Shown here: piece after piece, positions 38,014-47,838 of the stretch
Layout: the number at the start of each line of letters is the position of its first letter
How positions within the stretch are numbered: position 1 is the first letter of the stretch
Source: Candidatus Fredericiella danica
GTDB taxonomy: Bacteria; Chloroflexota; Anaerolineae; Caldilineales; Caldilineaceae
Direction of reading: 5' to 3'
NCBI GenBank assembly: GCA_016713335.1
Contig: JADJPH010000040.1
Span: forward strand, 1 to 64,000
Length of the DNA: 64,000 nucleotides
Translations under genes and position numbers: made by a program
Notes under the pieces: model-generated
Databases searched by the model: none
The model's input: the letters and a program-made list of their open reading frames with translations, nothing else
Told to the model about the DNA's origin: nothing

Positions 38014-38046
38014 AAGCCTGCCAGAACTTCTGGCAGGCTTTTGGTT
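38014..38046. terminator. Bidirectional terminator
   Basis: A 10-bp stem (AGCCTGCCAG with CTGGCAGGCT) around AACTT, followed on the plus strand by TTTGGTTTTC. On the minus strand the reverse complement ends in TTCTCTC, so it is stronger for the esterase operon. Confidence 0.75.
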
Positions 38047-38049
38047 TTC

Positions 38050-38502
38050 TCAGGCTTTGCTCGGCGCCCATCGGAGGAAGACCCAGAGGGTGATAGCAAA
38101 TGCAACGACATGCATGATGATCAGCGTGATCACGGATCCCGTGGTCGGGGTGCCCATGGTCGAGGACGCCGGATTGATGATCATCATGAAGTCAGGAACC
38201 AACCCCACCAGAAAGACGATCCAGGCCACAATCAGAAACACCCGGGGTGGATTCTTGGTGAAGCGGTTGATGAGCCAGTAGACGATCGTCGCGCCGATCA
38301 GGAACACCGTCGTAAAAATGATGGTGGGGATGGGGGTCGCCAACGGATTGAAATCGGGCATTGGCGGCCAGATCATGTTGCCAATGAAGTAGACGATCAG
38401 GTTGGCGATGACTGAGGCGACGATGGCGATCAGCCCAGCGATTGCAATCCGGCTGGTGGTCAAGCGCACCGGTGGCGTGGTCGTGACTTTGGCTGATGTC
38501 AT
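38050..38502 (-). CDS. Small four-helix membrane protein (DUF6069-like)
   Basis: About 150 residues. A short charged N-terminus (MTSAKVTTTPPVRLTTSR) precedes four hydrophobic helices: IAIAGLIAIVASVIANLIVY, IPTIIFTTVFLIGATIVYWL, VFLIVAWIVFLVGLVPDFMM and VITLIIMHVVAFAITLWVFL. Start at ATG 38502 is set by AAGGAGAAAACC; an in-frame start at 38529 is less likely. This layout matches DUF6069, whose function is unknown. Confidence 0.75.
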   Translation of the reverse strand: MTSAKVTTTPPVRLTTSRIAIAGLIAIVASVIANLIVYFIGNMIWPPMPDFNPLATPIPTIIFTTVFLIGATIVYWLINRFTKNPPRVFLIVAWIVFLVGLVPDFMMIINPASSTMGTPTTGSVITLIIMHVVAFAITLWVFLRWAPSKA

Positions 38503-38542
38503 GGTTTTCTCCTTGATTGAAAATGACACTATACCAATCGGT

Positions 38543-39559
38543 CTACAGAATATTGGTGGCTATTCTCTCATTTGCCGCGCGCAACATCGCCTCGATCAAC
38601 TGCAAGTCGCGTAGCGCTTCCTGCGGCGTGTTGCGGTGCGGTACACCAAACTGAATCGCGTCAGCGAAGGCTGCCAGTTCATGTTGCACCCCGGTCATGG
38701 CAGGGAGCACCTCTGTTTCTACCTTGCCGTCGTTGCGGGTAATTTCGAGCCGTCCGCGTTCCACGCGCAAGCTTCCTTGCGACCCCACCAGCGTGAGTGG
38801 GGCATTAAACGGGGTGCCGGCGGCATAGGTGTTGAGATAGACCCCCAACGCCCCACTGGCAAAGCGTAGCGCAGCGCCCAGGGTGTCGACGGGAGGAAGA
38901 TCCGCATTGGCTTGCGTTGTGAACGCCGTCACCGAGTCCACCTCGCCTGCGATCAGACGCAAGATCGCCGCGTTGTGCACGCCACCATCGACCAGGAAGC
39001 CGCCCGGAAAGCCACCCGCTCTGCGCCACGCGGTCTTGTAATATTTGTTGGCCGGCGTCATCGGTGCAAAGTGGGTGAGATGCACCGTCAGGATGCGGCC
39101 CAGCACGCCGGATTTCACGACTTCGGCGGCGCGGACATAGGCGTCTTCATAGCGCCAGTTCTCTGCCACCATCCAGACTTGCCCGGTCTGCGCACTGTGG
39201 AGTTCGATGAGCGCCTGGGCTGTGGCACTGTCGGGCGCAATGGGCTTCTCACTGATGACATGTTTGCCGCTGCGGAGGGCATCCGCCACGACCGGCGCCT
39301 GGGCGTCGATGGGCAGCACGATATCGACGGCGTCCACGTCGTCGCGGGCAAGCACCTCAGCCGGTGTGGCGACGACCGCAACGTCGGCACCGAACTGCTG
39401 GGCCAGGGCAGCGGCCGACTCGCCGCCGCGACTGCAGACGGCAACAACCTGAAAGCGCTCAGCCAGGCGCAGCAAAGCCGGCGTGTGTGTCTCGCGGGCA
39501 AAAATGCCTGCGCCAATGATCGCCAGCCGGACTGGGTTGGGCGCGCTGCCTTTGACCAT
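38543..39559 (-). CDS. Gfo/Idh/MocA family NAD(P)-dependent oxidoreductase
   Basis: A 338-residue protein with a Rossmann motif, RLAIIGAGIFARETHTPALL, the cofactor-binding segment GKHVISEKPIAPDSATAQAL (EKP motif) and the C-terminal catalytic-domain motif GGFLVDGGVHNAAILRLIAG with the conserved Asp and His. Members oxidise or reduce sugars, inositol or their derivatives. It is divergent from the MFS gene, with only 23 bases between the start codons, so the two promoters overlap. Confidence 0.87.
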   Translation of the reverse strand: MVKGSAPNPVRLAIIGAGIFARETHTPALLRLAERFQVVAVCSRGGESAAALAQQFGADVAVVATPAEVLARDDVDAVDIVLPIDAQAPVVADALRSGKHVISEKPIAPDSATAQALIELHSAQTGQVWMVAENWRYEDAYVRAAEVVKSGVLGRILTVHLTHFAPMTPANKYYKTAWRRAGGFPGGFLVDGGVHNAAILRLIAGEVDSVTAFTTQANADLPPVDTLGAALRFASGALGVYLNTYAAGTPFNAPLTLVGSQGSLRVERGRLEITRNDGKVETEVLPAMTGVQHELAAFADAIQFGVPHRNTPQEALRDLQLIEAMLRAANERIATNIL

Positions 39560-39567
39560 GCTAGAAT
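39557..39567 (+). promoter_or_regulatory. Extended -10 promoter for the MFS gene
   Basis: TGC then TAGAAT (39562-39567). Transcription should start near 39574, leaving an untranslated leader of about 9 bases and no room for a normal ribosome site. Confidence 0.4.
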
Positions 39568-39582
39568 TGTCCTTTCAATTCG

Positions 39583-40959
39583 ATGGAGGGTTCACGACAC
39601 AGGAATGTTCAGTTGCCGGTCATTCGATCGTTTGGCGCCACCACTCCGATCCCGCCCGAATATCGGCGCAATTTCCACCATCTCACCGCGGATGTGGCCT
39701 GGTTTGGGCTGCTGGCGGGGACGACGATTGCTTTCCTTGGCGTCTATGCGGCGCATATCGGCGCAACGGCCTTTCAGATCGGTCTGCTGACAGCCGGGCC
39801 GGCGCTGGTGAACCTCATTTTTACCATGCCCGCGGGCCGGTGGCTGCACAACCGGCCCATCGGCCCGGCGGTGTTTGGCGCCGCAGTCGCCTCGCGTCTG
39901 CTCTTTCTTGTCTATGCGCTGGTGCCGCTGCTGCTGCCGGACCCGGCGCAGATCCACGTGATGATCATCGCCACGCTCATCTTTGCGCTCCCCGGCGTGG
40001 TGCTTGCCATCGGTTTTAACGCGCTCTTTGCCGCGGCGGTGCCGCCTGAGTGGCGCGGGGTGGTGGCGGGGCGGCGCAATGCCATGCTCTCGCTTGTGTA
40101 CGTGGTTGCCTCGCTGTTGGCCGGCGTCATCTTGAACAACACTTCCCAGGCGGTCGGCTACACCCTGGTCTTTGGTCTGGGTTTTGTCGGTGCGGTGATG
40201 AGCACCTATCATCTGGGCCGGCTGCGCAATGTGGTGGAGAAGCCCTCCAGCGAACCAGAGCGGCTCCGGCAAGTGATTGGCGACACGGCCCAACCGGGAG
40301 ATACCCGTGGGGGTCAAGGCGTCGGTGGCCGGGTTGGCGTCGGTCTGCGTGCGTTTACCCGCGGCCAGAATCTGCTGAGGACCGAAGTCCTGCGGGGTGG
40401 CTTTGGCTGGGTGATCCTGTCGCTGTTCGCCTTTCATACTGCGCAGTATATGCCTGCCGCCCTCTTTCCGTTGCAGTGGGTCGATGTGTTGCACTTTTCG
40501 GATGGCCAGATTGCCATGGCAACGGCGGTGTTTCACATCTCGACCTTTGTGGGTTCTGTGAATCTCGGACGGTTGACCCGCCGTTTTGGCAACCACAAGT
40601 TGACGGTGGCCGGCACGAGCCTGCTCAGCCTTTACCCCTTGCTCACTGCGCTGATGCCCAACTTCTTCTGGTTTTTGGTGACGTCGATCGTTGGTGGGCA
40701 GGGTTGGGCGCTGGTGGGTGGTGCACTGGGCAACTATCTGCTGGACAAAGTGCCTGCGGGCGACCGGCCCGCGTATCTGGCGTGGTACAACCTGGCGTTG
40801 AACGCTGCGATTTTGCTGGGTGCGTTGTTGGGGCCGCTGCTGGCGGGTTGGTTTGATATCCGCATCGCGCTCATCCTGGCCTTTGTCGCCCGTCTTGCGG
40901 CCTCTGCCTTCATCTACTTTGTAGAGCCAAAGGCACGCACAGAGGCTCCCGCAGGATGA
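39583..40959 (+). CDS. Major facilitator superfamily transporter
   Basis: 458 residues with about 12 helices in two bundles separated by a charged loop of about 70 residues (NVVEKPSSEPERLRQVIGDT onward). The segment FTMPAGRWLHNRPIGPAVFG is the loop 2-3 MFS signature. The N-terminus (PEYRRNFHHLTADVAWFGLL) is typical of the sugar/peptide-type MFS proteins found beside oxidoreductases. The cargo is unknown; the divergent Gfo/Idh/MocA gene suggests a sugar or polyol. Confidence 0.85.
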   Translation: MEGSRHRNVQLPVIRSFGATTPIPPEYRRNFHHLTADVAWFGLLAGTTIAFLGVYAAHIGATAFQIGLLTAGPALVNLIFTMPAGRWLHNRPIGPAVFGAAVASRLLFLVYALVPLLLPDPAQIHVMIIATLIFALPGVVLAIGFNALFAAAVPPEWRGVVAGRRNAMLSLVYVVASLLAGVILNNTSQAVGYTLVFGLGFVGAVMSTYHLGRLRNVVEKPSSEPERLRQVIGDTAQPGDTRGGQGVGGRVGVGLRAFTRGQNLLRTEVLRGGFGWVILSLFAFHTAQYMPAALFPLQWVDVLHFSDGQIAMATAVFHISTFVGSVNLGRLTRRFGNHKLTVAGTSLLSLYPLLTALMPNFFWFLVTSIVGGQGWALVGGALGNYLLDKVPAGDRPAYLAWYNLALNAAILLGALLGPLLAGWFDIRIALILAFVARLAASAFIYFVEPKARTEAPAG

Positions 40960-40975
40960 AATCCGGCGTCCGGCC

Positions 40976-41005
40976 AAAAAATAACCGCTTGTCATGACAA
41001 GCGGT
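40976..41005 (-). terminator. Rho-independent terminator of the candidate 6S RNA gene
   Basis: A perfect 22-base palindrome at 40984-41005 (arms ACCGCTTGT and ACAAGCGGT, loop CATG). It is followed on the minus strand by TA and six T (40976-40981). No T tract follows on the plus strand, so it serves the minus strand. Confidence 0.88.
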
Positions 41006-41020
41006 ATTTGGCGGGGTCAG

Positions 41021-41194
41021 GACTCCGCAGAACCGTGTGGTCAGTGGGTACGAACCTGCATAAGCAGGTGGGTGCAGACTGGACGCTTCCGTCTTGCCGC
41101 GAGGGCTAACACATCCGCGCCACTTGGTCTCGCTCCCGTTTTTGAAGTGTTGGCTCGCCCCGTGTGCCGACCGAATCACGAGTTCGGCAGAGTC
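41021..41194 (-). ncRNA. ssrS: Candidate 6S RNA (about 174 nt)
   Basis: The two ends pair as a closing stem: 5' GACTCTGCCGAACTCGTG against 3' CACGGTTCTGCGGAGTC, with one bulge and one mismatch. Inside are an asymmetric open region, a small hairpin ACCTGC-TTAT-GCAGGT on the 3' side, and a second long stem pairing CGAGCCAACAC with GTGTTAGCCCTCG. A terminal stem, a central bubble with a small hairpin on its 3' strand and an apical stem make up 6S RNA architecture, and the length fits. The 5' end lies exactly 7 bases after a -10 box and a terminator follows the 3' end, so this is an independent transcription unit. 6S RNA binds the housekeeping RNA polymerase holoenzyme by mimicking an open promoter. 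A different structured RNA cannot be excluded. Confidence 0.68.
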
Positions 41195-41200
41195 ATTTAT

Positions 41201-41230
41201 AGTATAGCACAGGCGAGAAAGGCGGTGCAA
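41201..41230 (-). promoter_or_regulatory. Promoter of the candidate 6S RNA
   Basis: On the minus strand: TTGCAC (41230-41225), 18 bases, TATACT (41206-41201), with TGC before the -10. The start would be G at 41194. Confidence 0.7.
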
Positions 41231-41311
41231 AGGCGTTGGAAAGGGGTGTGCTTCAGTTGGTGCAGTAGTTGACATGAGGAACCGCAAATTCTGCCTGCCT
41301 GAATTCGATCG

Positions 41312-41470
41312 CCATGCCGCAAAGATGCAAAGGAACAACGAAAAAAAATCTCCCGCAGAGACGCAGGGACGCAGTGAAGAGCATTGTTGGCCACAAAGAG
41401 CGCAAAGACCACAAAGAAAATGCGGTGCCATCCGGTTCTGTTTCCTTTGTGCCTCTGTGTTCTTGGGGGG
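41312..41470. repeat. Extragenic repeat element of CGCAGAGACGCAG/CACAAAG type
   Basis: Short related words recur in both orientations: GCCGCAAAGATGCAAAGG, CGCAGAGACGCAGGGACGC, CACAAAGAGCGCAAAGACC and, inverted, CCTTTGTGCCTCTGTG. Such arrays are common between genes in Chloroflexota and cyanobacteria and can fold into long hairpins. No coding capacity. Confidence 0.65.
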
Positions 41471-42154
41471 TGTGGCCCCGTCCGTCGAGCACCAGACGCG
41501 CATTGGCGGTCCAAGGCGCGGCGTGGGGGCAGGGCGATTGCTGGACGCCATCGACTCGAATTCTGGTTCTGGCGGGTCTCCGTCCGGGCGCGAAAGCGAG
41601 TTCCGACCAAGACCGGACGCGGGCGTATGGCGTGTCTTCAACGGCCGGGGGCAGCGGCGAAGTCGGCAATACCTGGCACGCGGAAGGGATGCCGGCAGCG
41701 CATCGCGAAGTTGGCGGCGACGCCACCGACCCGCCGGGGTGGCTGACTCGGGTTTGGCGGGCGCGGGCGCGCACGCGGGCGCCCCCTCGTCTTCCCGAAC
41801 CGTGGCGCATAAAGACGTACGTGCTCCCGGCAGCAACCGGGCTTCGTCGGGCCGTATGGCAACAATCTATTCCATCTCAACCGCGCCTGCGACCCCAACC
41901 GCCCCCGCTTTGCGAAGCCGCCGGCATTACGCTGGACACGCCAGTTTGCCAAGGGGCTGCCCGCACCGGATCCTTTGACCTGAAGTTTGGCGGCGCTCGC
42001 CCGGATCTGGATAAGCCGTACCCGACGGCATGAGGTGAATCGGTGTGGGGCACATGGGTGCTCGCCTGCGTGCCGCAACACCATTTCGCAAAGTGAACGT
42101 GAAAGTTGGTCACCTACCTGTGCCCCCACGTGCGGGCAGCAACGGACCGCTTCG
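41471..42154. other. No recognisable gene
   Basis: Several frames are open in this GC-rich stretch, but their translations are Arg/Pro-rich and not protein-like. No ribosome site, promoter or structured RNA could be made out. It probably belongs to the decayed region that continues to about 48.2 kb. Confidence 0.5.
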
Positions 42155-42340
42155 TCGGCTGACGTTGTGGGTCTCGCCGCCGGTGTGCAGGCCATCGCGG
42201 CCGGGGGATCTCACACGTGCGCATTAACGACCACGGGCGGCGTGAAGTGTTGGGGGTTCGCCCTCGCCAATGAACCTGATCACGCCGACTTGACGCCGGT
42301 GGATGTCACTGGTCTCACTAGTGCCAGTGCAGCCAGGTTC
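42155..42340 (+). pseudogene. Remnant of an RCC1-repeat protein
   Basis: One repeat is clear: VVGLAAGVQAIAAGGSHTCA then LTTTGGVKCWG and, after divergence, LTPVDVTGLTS, the start of the next repeat. In bacteria such repeats form long secreted beta-propeller proteins. The sequence on either side is unrelated and a stop follows at 42356-42358, so only about 60 codons of a much larger gene survive. Confidence 0.75.
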
Positions 42341-42482
42341 ATGGGTTTACTGAGGTAAGCACCGCGCCCGCTTTCAGGCAGCGCTGGCGTCTTTGGGGGC
42401 AGGCGGTGAGGGCGTGGGGTTTGGGCTGCTTCGTCCGGGCGGCTACGTACGACGAATCGCTCCATCCATCCATCCTCGGCAT

Positions 42483-44075
42483 TTAGATGTCCATTAAGAT
42501 CAGAGCGGGGCGCGCACTTTCCAGTTGATGCAATACGTCCGCCCCATCGACTGCAGTAGTGACGGAATAACCGCAGCTTTCAAGTTAGTCGGTGATCGCC
42601 TGTCCGATGATCGCATCGTCTTCGGCCAGCAAGATTTGTGGGCCAGGTGTGGCGCTGGCAACGGCTCGTCGGCTTTCCACGGGAGGGGTGATCGCTGTCG
42701 ACGCGATTTCGAGCGTAGAGGGCAGGTCAGGCGGCAAAGGTAGGGCGACGCAGAAGCGGCTGCCCTGGCCGAGGACGCTTTCGACGCTCACCTGCCCACC
42801 ACAGAGTTCAGTCAGACGCCGTACCAGCACCAAGCCCAATCCTGCGCCTTCAAAGTGCCGTGACAAACCGCTGTCGAGTTGGACAAAAGGCTGGAAGATC
42901 CGCCCAAGGTTCTCATTGGCGATGCCGATCCCGCTGTCCTCCACGCAAAACGTGACGGTGTGTGCCACAGCGTCTCCGATCGCAATTAATTCGATTCGTC
43001 CCCCGTCTGGCGTGAACTTGACGGCATTGCCCAGGAGGTTGATAAGGATTTGTTCAACCCGCCGATAGTCACTGACCAACTCTATATTGGACGGCTCGGT
43101 TTGCACTTTCAAGTGCAGCCGCTTCTGCTTTGCTATCTCCGTCACCATCTGCATCGCACCAAGACAAACTTCAGCAATCCCAAAGCGCGTTTTATGCAGT
43201 TCAAACTGCCCAGCCTCCGTCACAGATAGGTCGAGGAGGTCATTGATCAGAGCTAGCAGATGCATGCCACTACGTTCGATACCCTTGATGCACTCACTTT
43301 GTTGGTTGTTCAATTCACCGTAGATTTGAACTTGCAGCCCTTCCGACATCGCCAAGATGGCGGTCAGCGGCGTACGCAATTCATGGCTCATGGTCGCGAG
43401 AAACTCATTCTTCACCAGCAACGCGTGGACCAAAGCAGCATTCGCTGCCGCCAATTGCGCCGTACGCTCGGTCACCTGTTGCTCCAATGTGCTGTATAGG
43501 CGGGAAATCTCCTCATCCTTCTCAATCCGGTCGGTAATATCAACGAGCGCCATCCGGCAAACGGTATGGCCGCTGGAGCAGAGGCGGACACCCTCAATCC
43601 GCACCGCTCGGCGTGGAAATCCTGTGTCGGTGAGGGAGGCTTCGCAATGCTGTTTTGAGTCCGTGTTGAGCACGTCAGCCAAGAAGGCCGTAAAGTCCGC
43701 CAGGCTGGCGAGCGCAACAAGATCGGCAAAATTCCGGTTGAGCAAATGCGAGCGGTCCAGGTGGAATAACGATGCACCGGCAAGATTCACCTTTTGAATG
43801 GTGCCGTGGCAGTCCAGCGTAAAGTAGGCGACCGGGGCGAAATCGTAGAGGTCGGTGTATTCGTCCCGGCTCGTTTCGAGCTCGGCGCTGGTGCGGGCGA
43901 GTTCATCGTTTTGCAGTTCCAGTTCAAGCTGGTGTACCTGGAGTTCGTGCACCAACCGCGCGTATTCGCCCTCTCGCAGATGGGGTGCTCCGTCCGGCGA
44001 CTTAGCGTCGAGTAGTTCTTCCGCGCTTGTGCGTCGTTTTGGGTTGTCTTGGGCGCGTACACTGTGACTGTTCAT
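42483..44075 (-). CDS. PAS-containing hybrid sensor histidine kinase, frameshifted and truncated in its receiver domain
   Basis: Order from the N-terminus: coiled-coil-like segment RLVHELQVHQLELELQNDEL, a PAS domain (LYDFAPVAYFTLDCHGTIQK), linker helix, H-box FLATMSHELRTPLTAILAM (phosphorylated His), N-box INLLGNAVKFTPDGG, G1 CVEDSGIGIANENLG and G2 GAGLGLVLVRRL. A receiver domain then begins ILLAEDDAIIGQAITD. A shift at about 42585 continues it in another frame (YLESCGYSVTTAVDGADVL, ALILMDI with the phospho-acceptor Asp). A stop at 42483-42485 cuts it after that Asp, so about 60 residues are missing. Start ATG 44075 has a GGAGG site. No membrane segment, so it is a cytoplasmic sensor. Its paralogue is the next gene upstream. 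Confidence 0.85.
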
Positions 44076-44102
44076 GGTGATCCTCCGCTTCGCGCTTGTC
44101 AT

Positions 44103-44740
44103 CGTATCGGCGCGACGCCGCTTCCACTATATAGGGGGTGGAGATTTCCAGAAAGGCGACCACTACGCTTTCAATCCTGTATTATTCCAAGGTGGGGTTG
44201 GGGGCGATGTATGCGTAAACCAGCGACCTGGGGCTGGTTCACAATCTGCTTTCCCACCACGACGAAGCGCTTGTCATCCAAAGCCAGCGTGCCAATGGGT
44301 GGAGGCCATGCCTGAATTGCGGGGACATCGGCGCCACGTCTAGCCCACCTGTATCGACGTCGGCGACGGCAATCGAAAATGCATTGCGGCTAGCAGGGAG
44401 CGCTGCACCTGGCGTCTGGGCCAACCCCAGATCCGGGCTGCGGCGATTTCCGGCAAGGGTCTGCTACATACTCGATCTCCCTCGACGGTTTCGGATAGCC
44501 TACCCTCATTATAAGCCCGCTGAATGGTTAAGTCTATAGCACGGAAAAACTGACGTTTTCGCCCGGCCAGTGTTTGACTTGCACCAACCTGTTGGGCTGC
44601 CGCAACGACGCACGAGGTGCTTATTGAAGACCGAGCGCGGGCGGTGACGCGCGGTCACCGTCGGTCACCGGTCAGCACGGTGTGGGTGTGAAAGCCTTGA
44701 CCAATATGGCGAACACTGGGTACAGGGGCACATTCGAGCG
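44103..44740. other. No convincing gene between the two kinase genes
   Basis: One short minus-strand frame (44239-44424) has no ribosome site and no recognisable domain. At about 44640-44680 the word GGTCACCG recurs several times in alternating orientation. Otherwise I see nothing. Confidence 0.5.
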
Positions 44741-46947
44741 TCAAGCGGGGTGCACGTTTGCGGTCACGTCATTGGTAGGCAAAGTGACCGTGAATCGGCT
44801 GCCTTCACCGGGTGCGCTCTCCACCGTAATCGCACCGCCCAGCAGTTCGACCATCCGGTGCATAGGCTAGCCCCAATCCGACACCCCCATACTTGCGCGC
44901 CAGGCTGCCGTCACCTTGCACAAAGGGCTGGAAGGCACGCTGTTGTTCTGTAGGCAACCCGATGCCGGTGTCCCATACCACCAGGCGTACGGTCTTGTCG
45001 TCGCCATTTTTCCGCACCTCAAGGCCAATCTGGCCATCTTCTGGGGTGAACTTGACGGCGTTATCGAGCAGTTGTTGGACAATCTGAATGATGCCTTCGG
45101 GATCGCTGATGATTTCTAGACCAGCTGGCTCGACGCTAAAAGTCAGGGTTTGTCCTTTTTGCGTCGCCTGCTCGTGAACTGTATGTACACCGACTGCGCA
45201 CAGTTCGGCCAGGATGCAGCGCTCTTGCTGGATCGTCACGTTGTTCGCCATCAAGCTTGTGTACCGCAAGATGTTGTTGACCATCGCCAAAAGGCGCACC
45301 GCTTTGATGGACACTCGCCACATAGTGAAGTTGACGTTCATTTAGCGGGCCGACAAATTGCATCTCCAATGCTTCGGTCATGCTCAACACGCCGGTCAGC
45401 GGCGTCCGCAATTCGTGGCTGATGGCGGCCATGAATTCGTCTTTCATTTTTCCGGCCCGCTTCAGATCCGCCACCAGAGCCGCAAGTTGCGCCGTGCGTT
45501 CCACCACGGTCTGCTCCAGTGTGGCATTCAGCCTCCGAATCTCGTCCTCTTGCCGCCGGCGCTCGCTGATATCGCTCACATTACCGATCCGTGCCACCGT
45601 CCGCCCTTCAGTATCGCAGACGACCTGTAAACCGATCCTGCAACCAGATATAGTGACCGTCTTTGTGCCTGAAGCGATATTCCAATTGATAGGGCGCGCC
45701 CGTAGGAGCGGACATTGATTCGACGATCACAGGGCTGACTTCAGTCAGGTCATCGGGGTGGATTAACGCCAGCACCGCTTCAATGGGTAAAGCGGTAATC
45801 TCTTCCATGGTGTAGCCAGTGAACTTGGCAAACACCGGGCTCAAATAATCATAATGCAGTTGGTTTGCAGATTGCGCTTATAGGACGCATCCAGCGAATT
45901 CTCCAGCACTCGCGCAGGCGCTCCTCACTCGCCGCAACTTTTCTTCCGCCTGCTTGCGTCTCGAAATCTCCGCGAATTGACGATGGTCCTGACGAACTCG
46001 CCGTGTTCATCAAACTCCCGGTGCAGCACGTCTTCCAGCCATATGTAGTCGCCCCGCTTGGTCATGATCCGATATTCATATTGGCTGGCGGGCAGCTTCA
46101 ACTCGCGACCACGCTTGATTTCGGCGGCGATGCCGGCGCGATCATCCGGGTGAATTCGCTGCAAGATCCCCGGCGTATCGAGACCAACCAGGTCGCTCTC
46201 GTCATAGCCCAGCCGCCGAACATTGCTCGGTGAGATATAGATTACTGTGCCGCCAGCATCGATCAGCGATACGGTGTCCGATGAATGGTCGGCCAGCAGC
46301 CGGTACATGGCCTCGCTTTTTGCCAAGGCTGCTTCTGCCCGCTTACGCTCAGAAACATCCGTCACCGTTATCCAGTAGTACGGCAGAGCCCCAAGTGCGT
46401 CCTGCCTTACGATGGTTTCGATACTGACCCAAAAGGGGTCGCCCCCTTGCCTGACCATGCGGAGTTCGCACGTTTGTCGCTTGCCAGTCTCATCCACCAA
46501 CCTACGGTGTAGATAGAAAACATTCTGGTCTTCACTGACGACGAAGCGATCTAGGGGCCGCTTGACCAGATTCAATTTGTTCACCCCCAGTAGCGTGGAT
46601 AAAGTGAGGTTGGCCCCCTCGATCAACCCCTTGGCACTCATTGTGACATAGCCGACCGGGGCCATGTCATACAAATCAAAATACTTGTCACGCGACGCTT
46701 CGAATTCCTGCTGGATGCGCTGTAGTTCTTCGTTTTGCAGTTCCAGTTCGATCTGGTGCACCTGCAATTCATGCACAAGGCGCTGTAGCTGTTCGGGCGT
46801 CAATTGACTTTCCCAACCCCTGGCGCGCAATGACAAGGTGTCTTCGGCACGACGGCGCAGGCCCCAACGCCTCGCTTTGTGGGATCGCCCGCCTGATTTT
46901 GTCCCATAGGTTTTCTCCGATCTGGCGCTAAACGCGTTTGGCGTCAA
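44741..46947 (-). pseudogene. Second PAS histidine kinase, at least five frameshifts
   Basis: The pieces in order are: RLVHELQVHQIELELQNEEL and LYDMAPVGYVTMSAKGLIEG (PAS 1); FWVSIETIVRQDALGALPYY; a second PAS with YRLLADHSSDTVSLIDAGGT; a third with PVFAKFTGYTMEEITALPIE; an H-box with FMAAISHELRTPLTGVLSM; QQLLDNAVKFTPEDG (N-box); VWDTGIGLPTEQQ (G1); YGGVGLGLA (G2); and MVELLGGAITVESAPGEGS, ending with TGA at 44741-44743. Shifts fall near 45980, 45850-45900, 45600, 45340 and 44870. All catalytic boxes survive, but the density of breaks is far above the rest of the window, so I call it a pseudogene; poor local sequence is the alternative. The start appears to be TTG 46947 and is uncertain. Close paralogue of the 42483-44075 gene. 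Confidence 0.75.
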
Positions 46948-47041
46948 TTACATTATCGCGCGTTCTGACGCTGGCGCAATCGTGTCTCCTCCCAAGGGTG
47001 TGTTTCAGGTTTTTGGGTTGTCCTCGGTGTGGTCTTGCCGC

Positions 47042-47342
47042 CATGACGATGGTTACGGATAGGGAAAAGCAAAAGGGGCTGCGTTTGCTGCGGCGTCGCT
47101 GCCAGATCTTGCTGGCCAGTGCCGAAGGCAAACAAACTGCGCAGATCGGGGCTGCGTTGAAGTGTGATGCGGATACCGCCCTCAATGCGTCAATGCGTTC
47201 AACGGCATCGGGTTGGCGGCCCTGACGCAAGGGTCAATGGCGCCGCACCGCGTTGAGGTCGCCTTTGATGCGGCGGTGGCCGAGCGGCTGCGGGTGTTAC
47301 TGCGCCAGAGTCCGCGCAACTTCGGCAAGGAGACCAGCGCCC
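47042..47342 (+). pseudogene. IS630-type transposase remnant (N-terminal helix-turn-helix part)
   Basis: The start MTMVTDREKQKGLRLLRRRC QILLASAEGKQTAQIGAAL is the N-terminal DNA-binding region of IS630-family transposases. A one-base shift near 47180 leads to GLAALTQGSMAPHRVEVAFD and LRVLLRQSPRNFGKETSA, also family-typical. The match ends abruptly near 47342, before the DDE catalytic domain, and the sequence becomes that of an oppositely oriented gene. No terminal inverted repeats are evident. Confidence 0.75.
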
Positions 47343-47359
47343 GCCGCATCACGGTGGAA

Positions 47360-47838
47360 CTACGCCGCGGCCTGGCCCTGCAACTGCGGCTCCAGGGCGG
47401 CAGCTACCAGAAGGTCGAAGTCCAGACCCTCCAGATTTGCCTCAACCAAGTGGCGGAATTCGTCCCGCTTGTAGCCGGATTTGATGGCTTGCTGAATTTC
47501 CTTGAGATGAGGCCCGCTGTATGGCATGGTGCACTTCCGCTTCTTACTGGCTGGATACTGGCGCTGCGAATTGATGGTTGCGGTCACCGGCTTCGTCACC
47601 ACGAATTCGCCCCGCTGGGGGCCGTTTACCCGTAGATCGACCAGGCTCACTGCATAGTCGCCGGCCTGCACGCAACTGCCGACGGTCATGGTGACAAACC
47701 GGGAAGTCGCTGGCGCGACGACCGTCACCTGAATGTCCTGGCCCCTATAGTCAAATCCCGCCATGAGATTCTGGTAGGTTGGCACGCTGATGATCACCTG
47801 TTCCGCTCCAAAGGTGGCTTGTATCGCTTTGTTGAATT
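47360..47838 (-). pseudogene. Truncated gene with an effector-associated-domain-like segment
   Basis: The frame reads FNKAIQATFGAEQVIISVPT YQNLMAGFDYRGQDIQVTVV, a beta-rich part I do not recognise. After about 90 residues it reaches MPYSGPHLKEIQQAIKSGYK RDEFRHLVEANLEGLDFDLL. The latter resembles the start of EAD1-like adaptor domains, which recruit trypsin-like, caspase-like or NTPase effectors in predicted bacterial conflict systems. The domain is cut off within about 15 residues, next to the end of the IS630 remnant. The MPYSGPH Met (codon at about 47526) could be the start of an independent gene. The upstream part continues, out of frame, from the antitoxin-like gene. Confidence 0.45.

Noticed and set aside
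37895..38415. Plus-strand frames opposite the DUF6069-like gene
   Set aside because: They overlap a minus-strand membrane protein with a clear ribosome site and helices; their translations are His/Asp/Arg-rich shadows.
40984..41005. Terminator of the MFS transporter gene
   Set aside because: The palindrome has no T tract on the plus strand but six T on the minus strand, where it ends the candidate 6S RNA.
44239..44424. Small minus-strand open frame between the kinases
   Set aside because: No ribosome site and no recognisable domain; its translation resembles shadow sequence.
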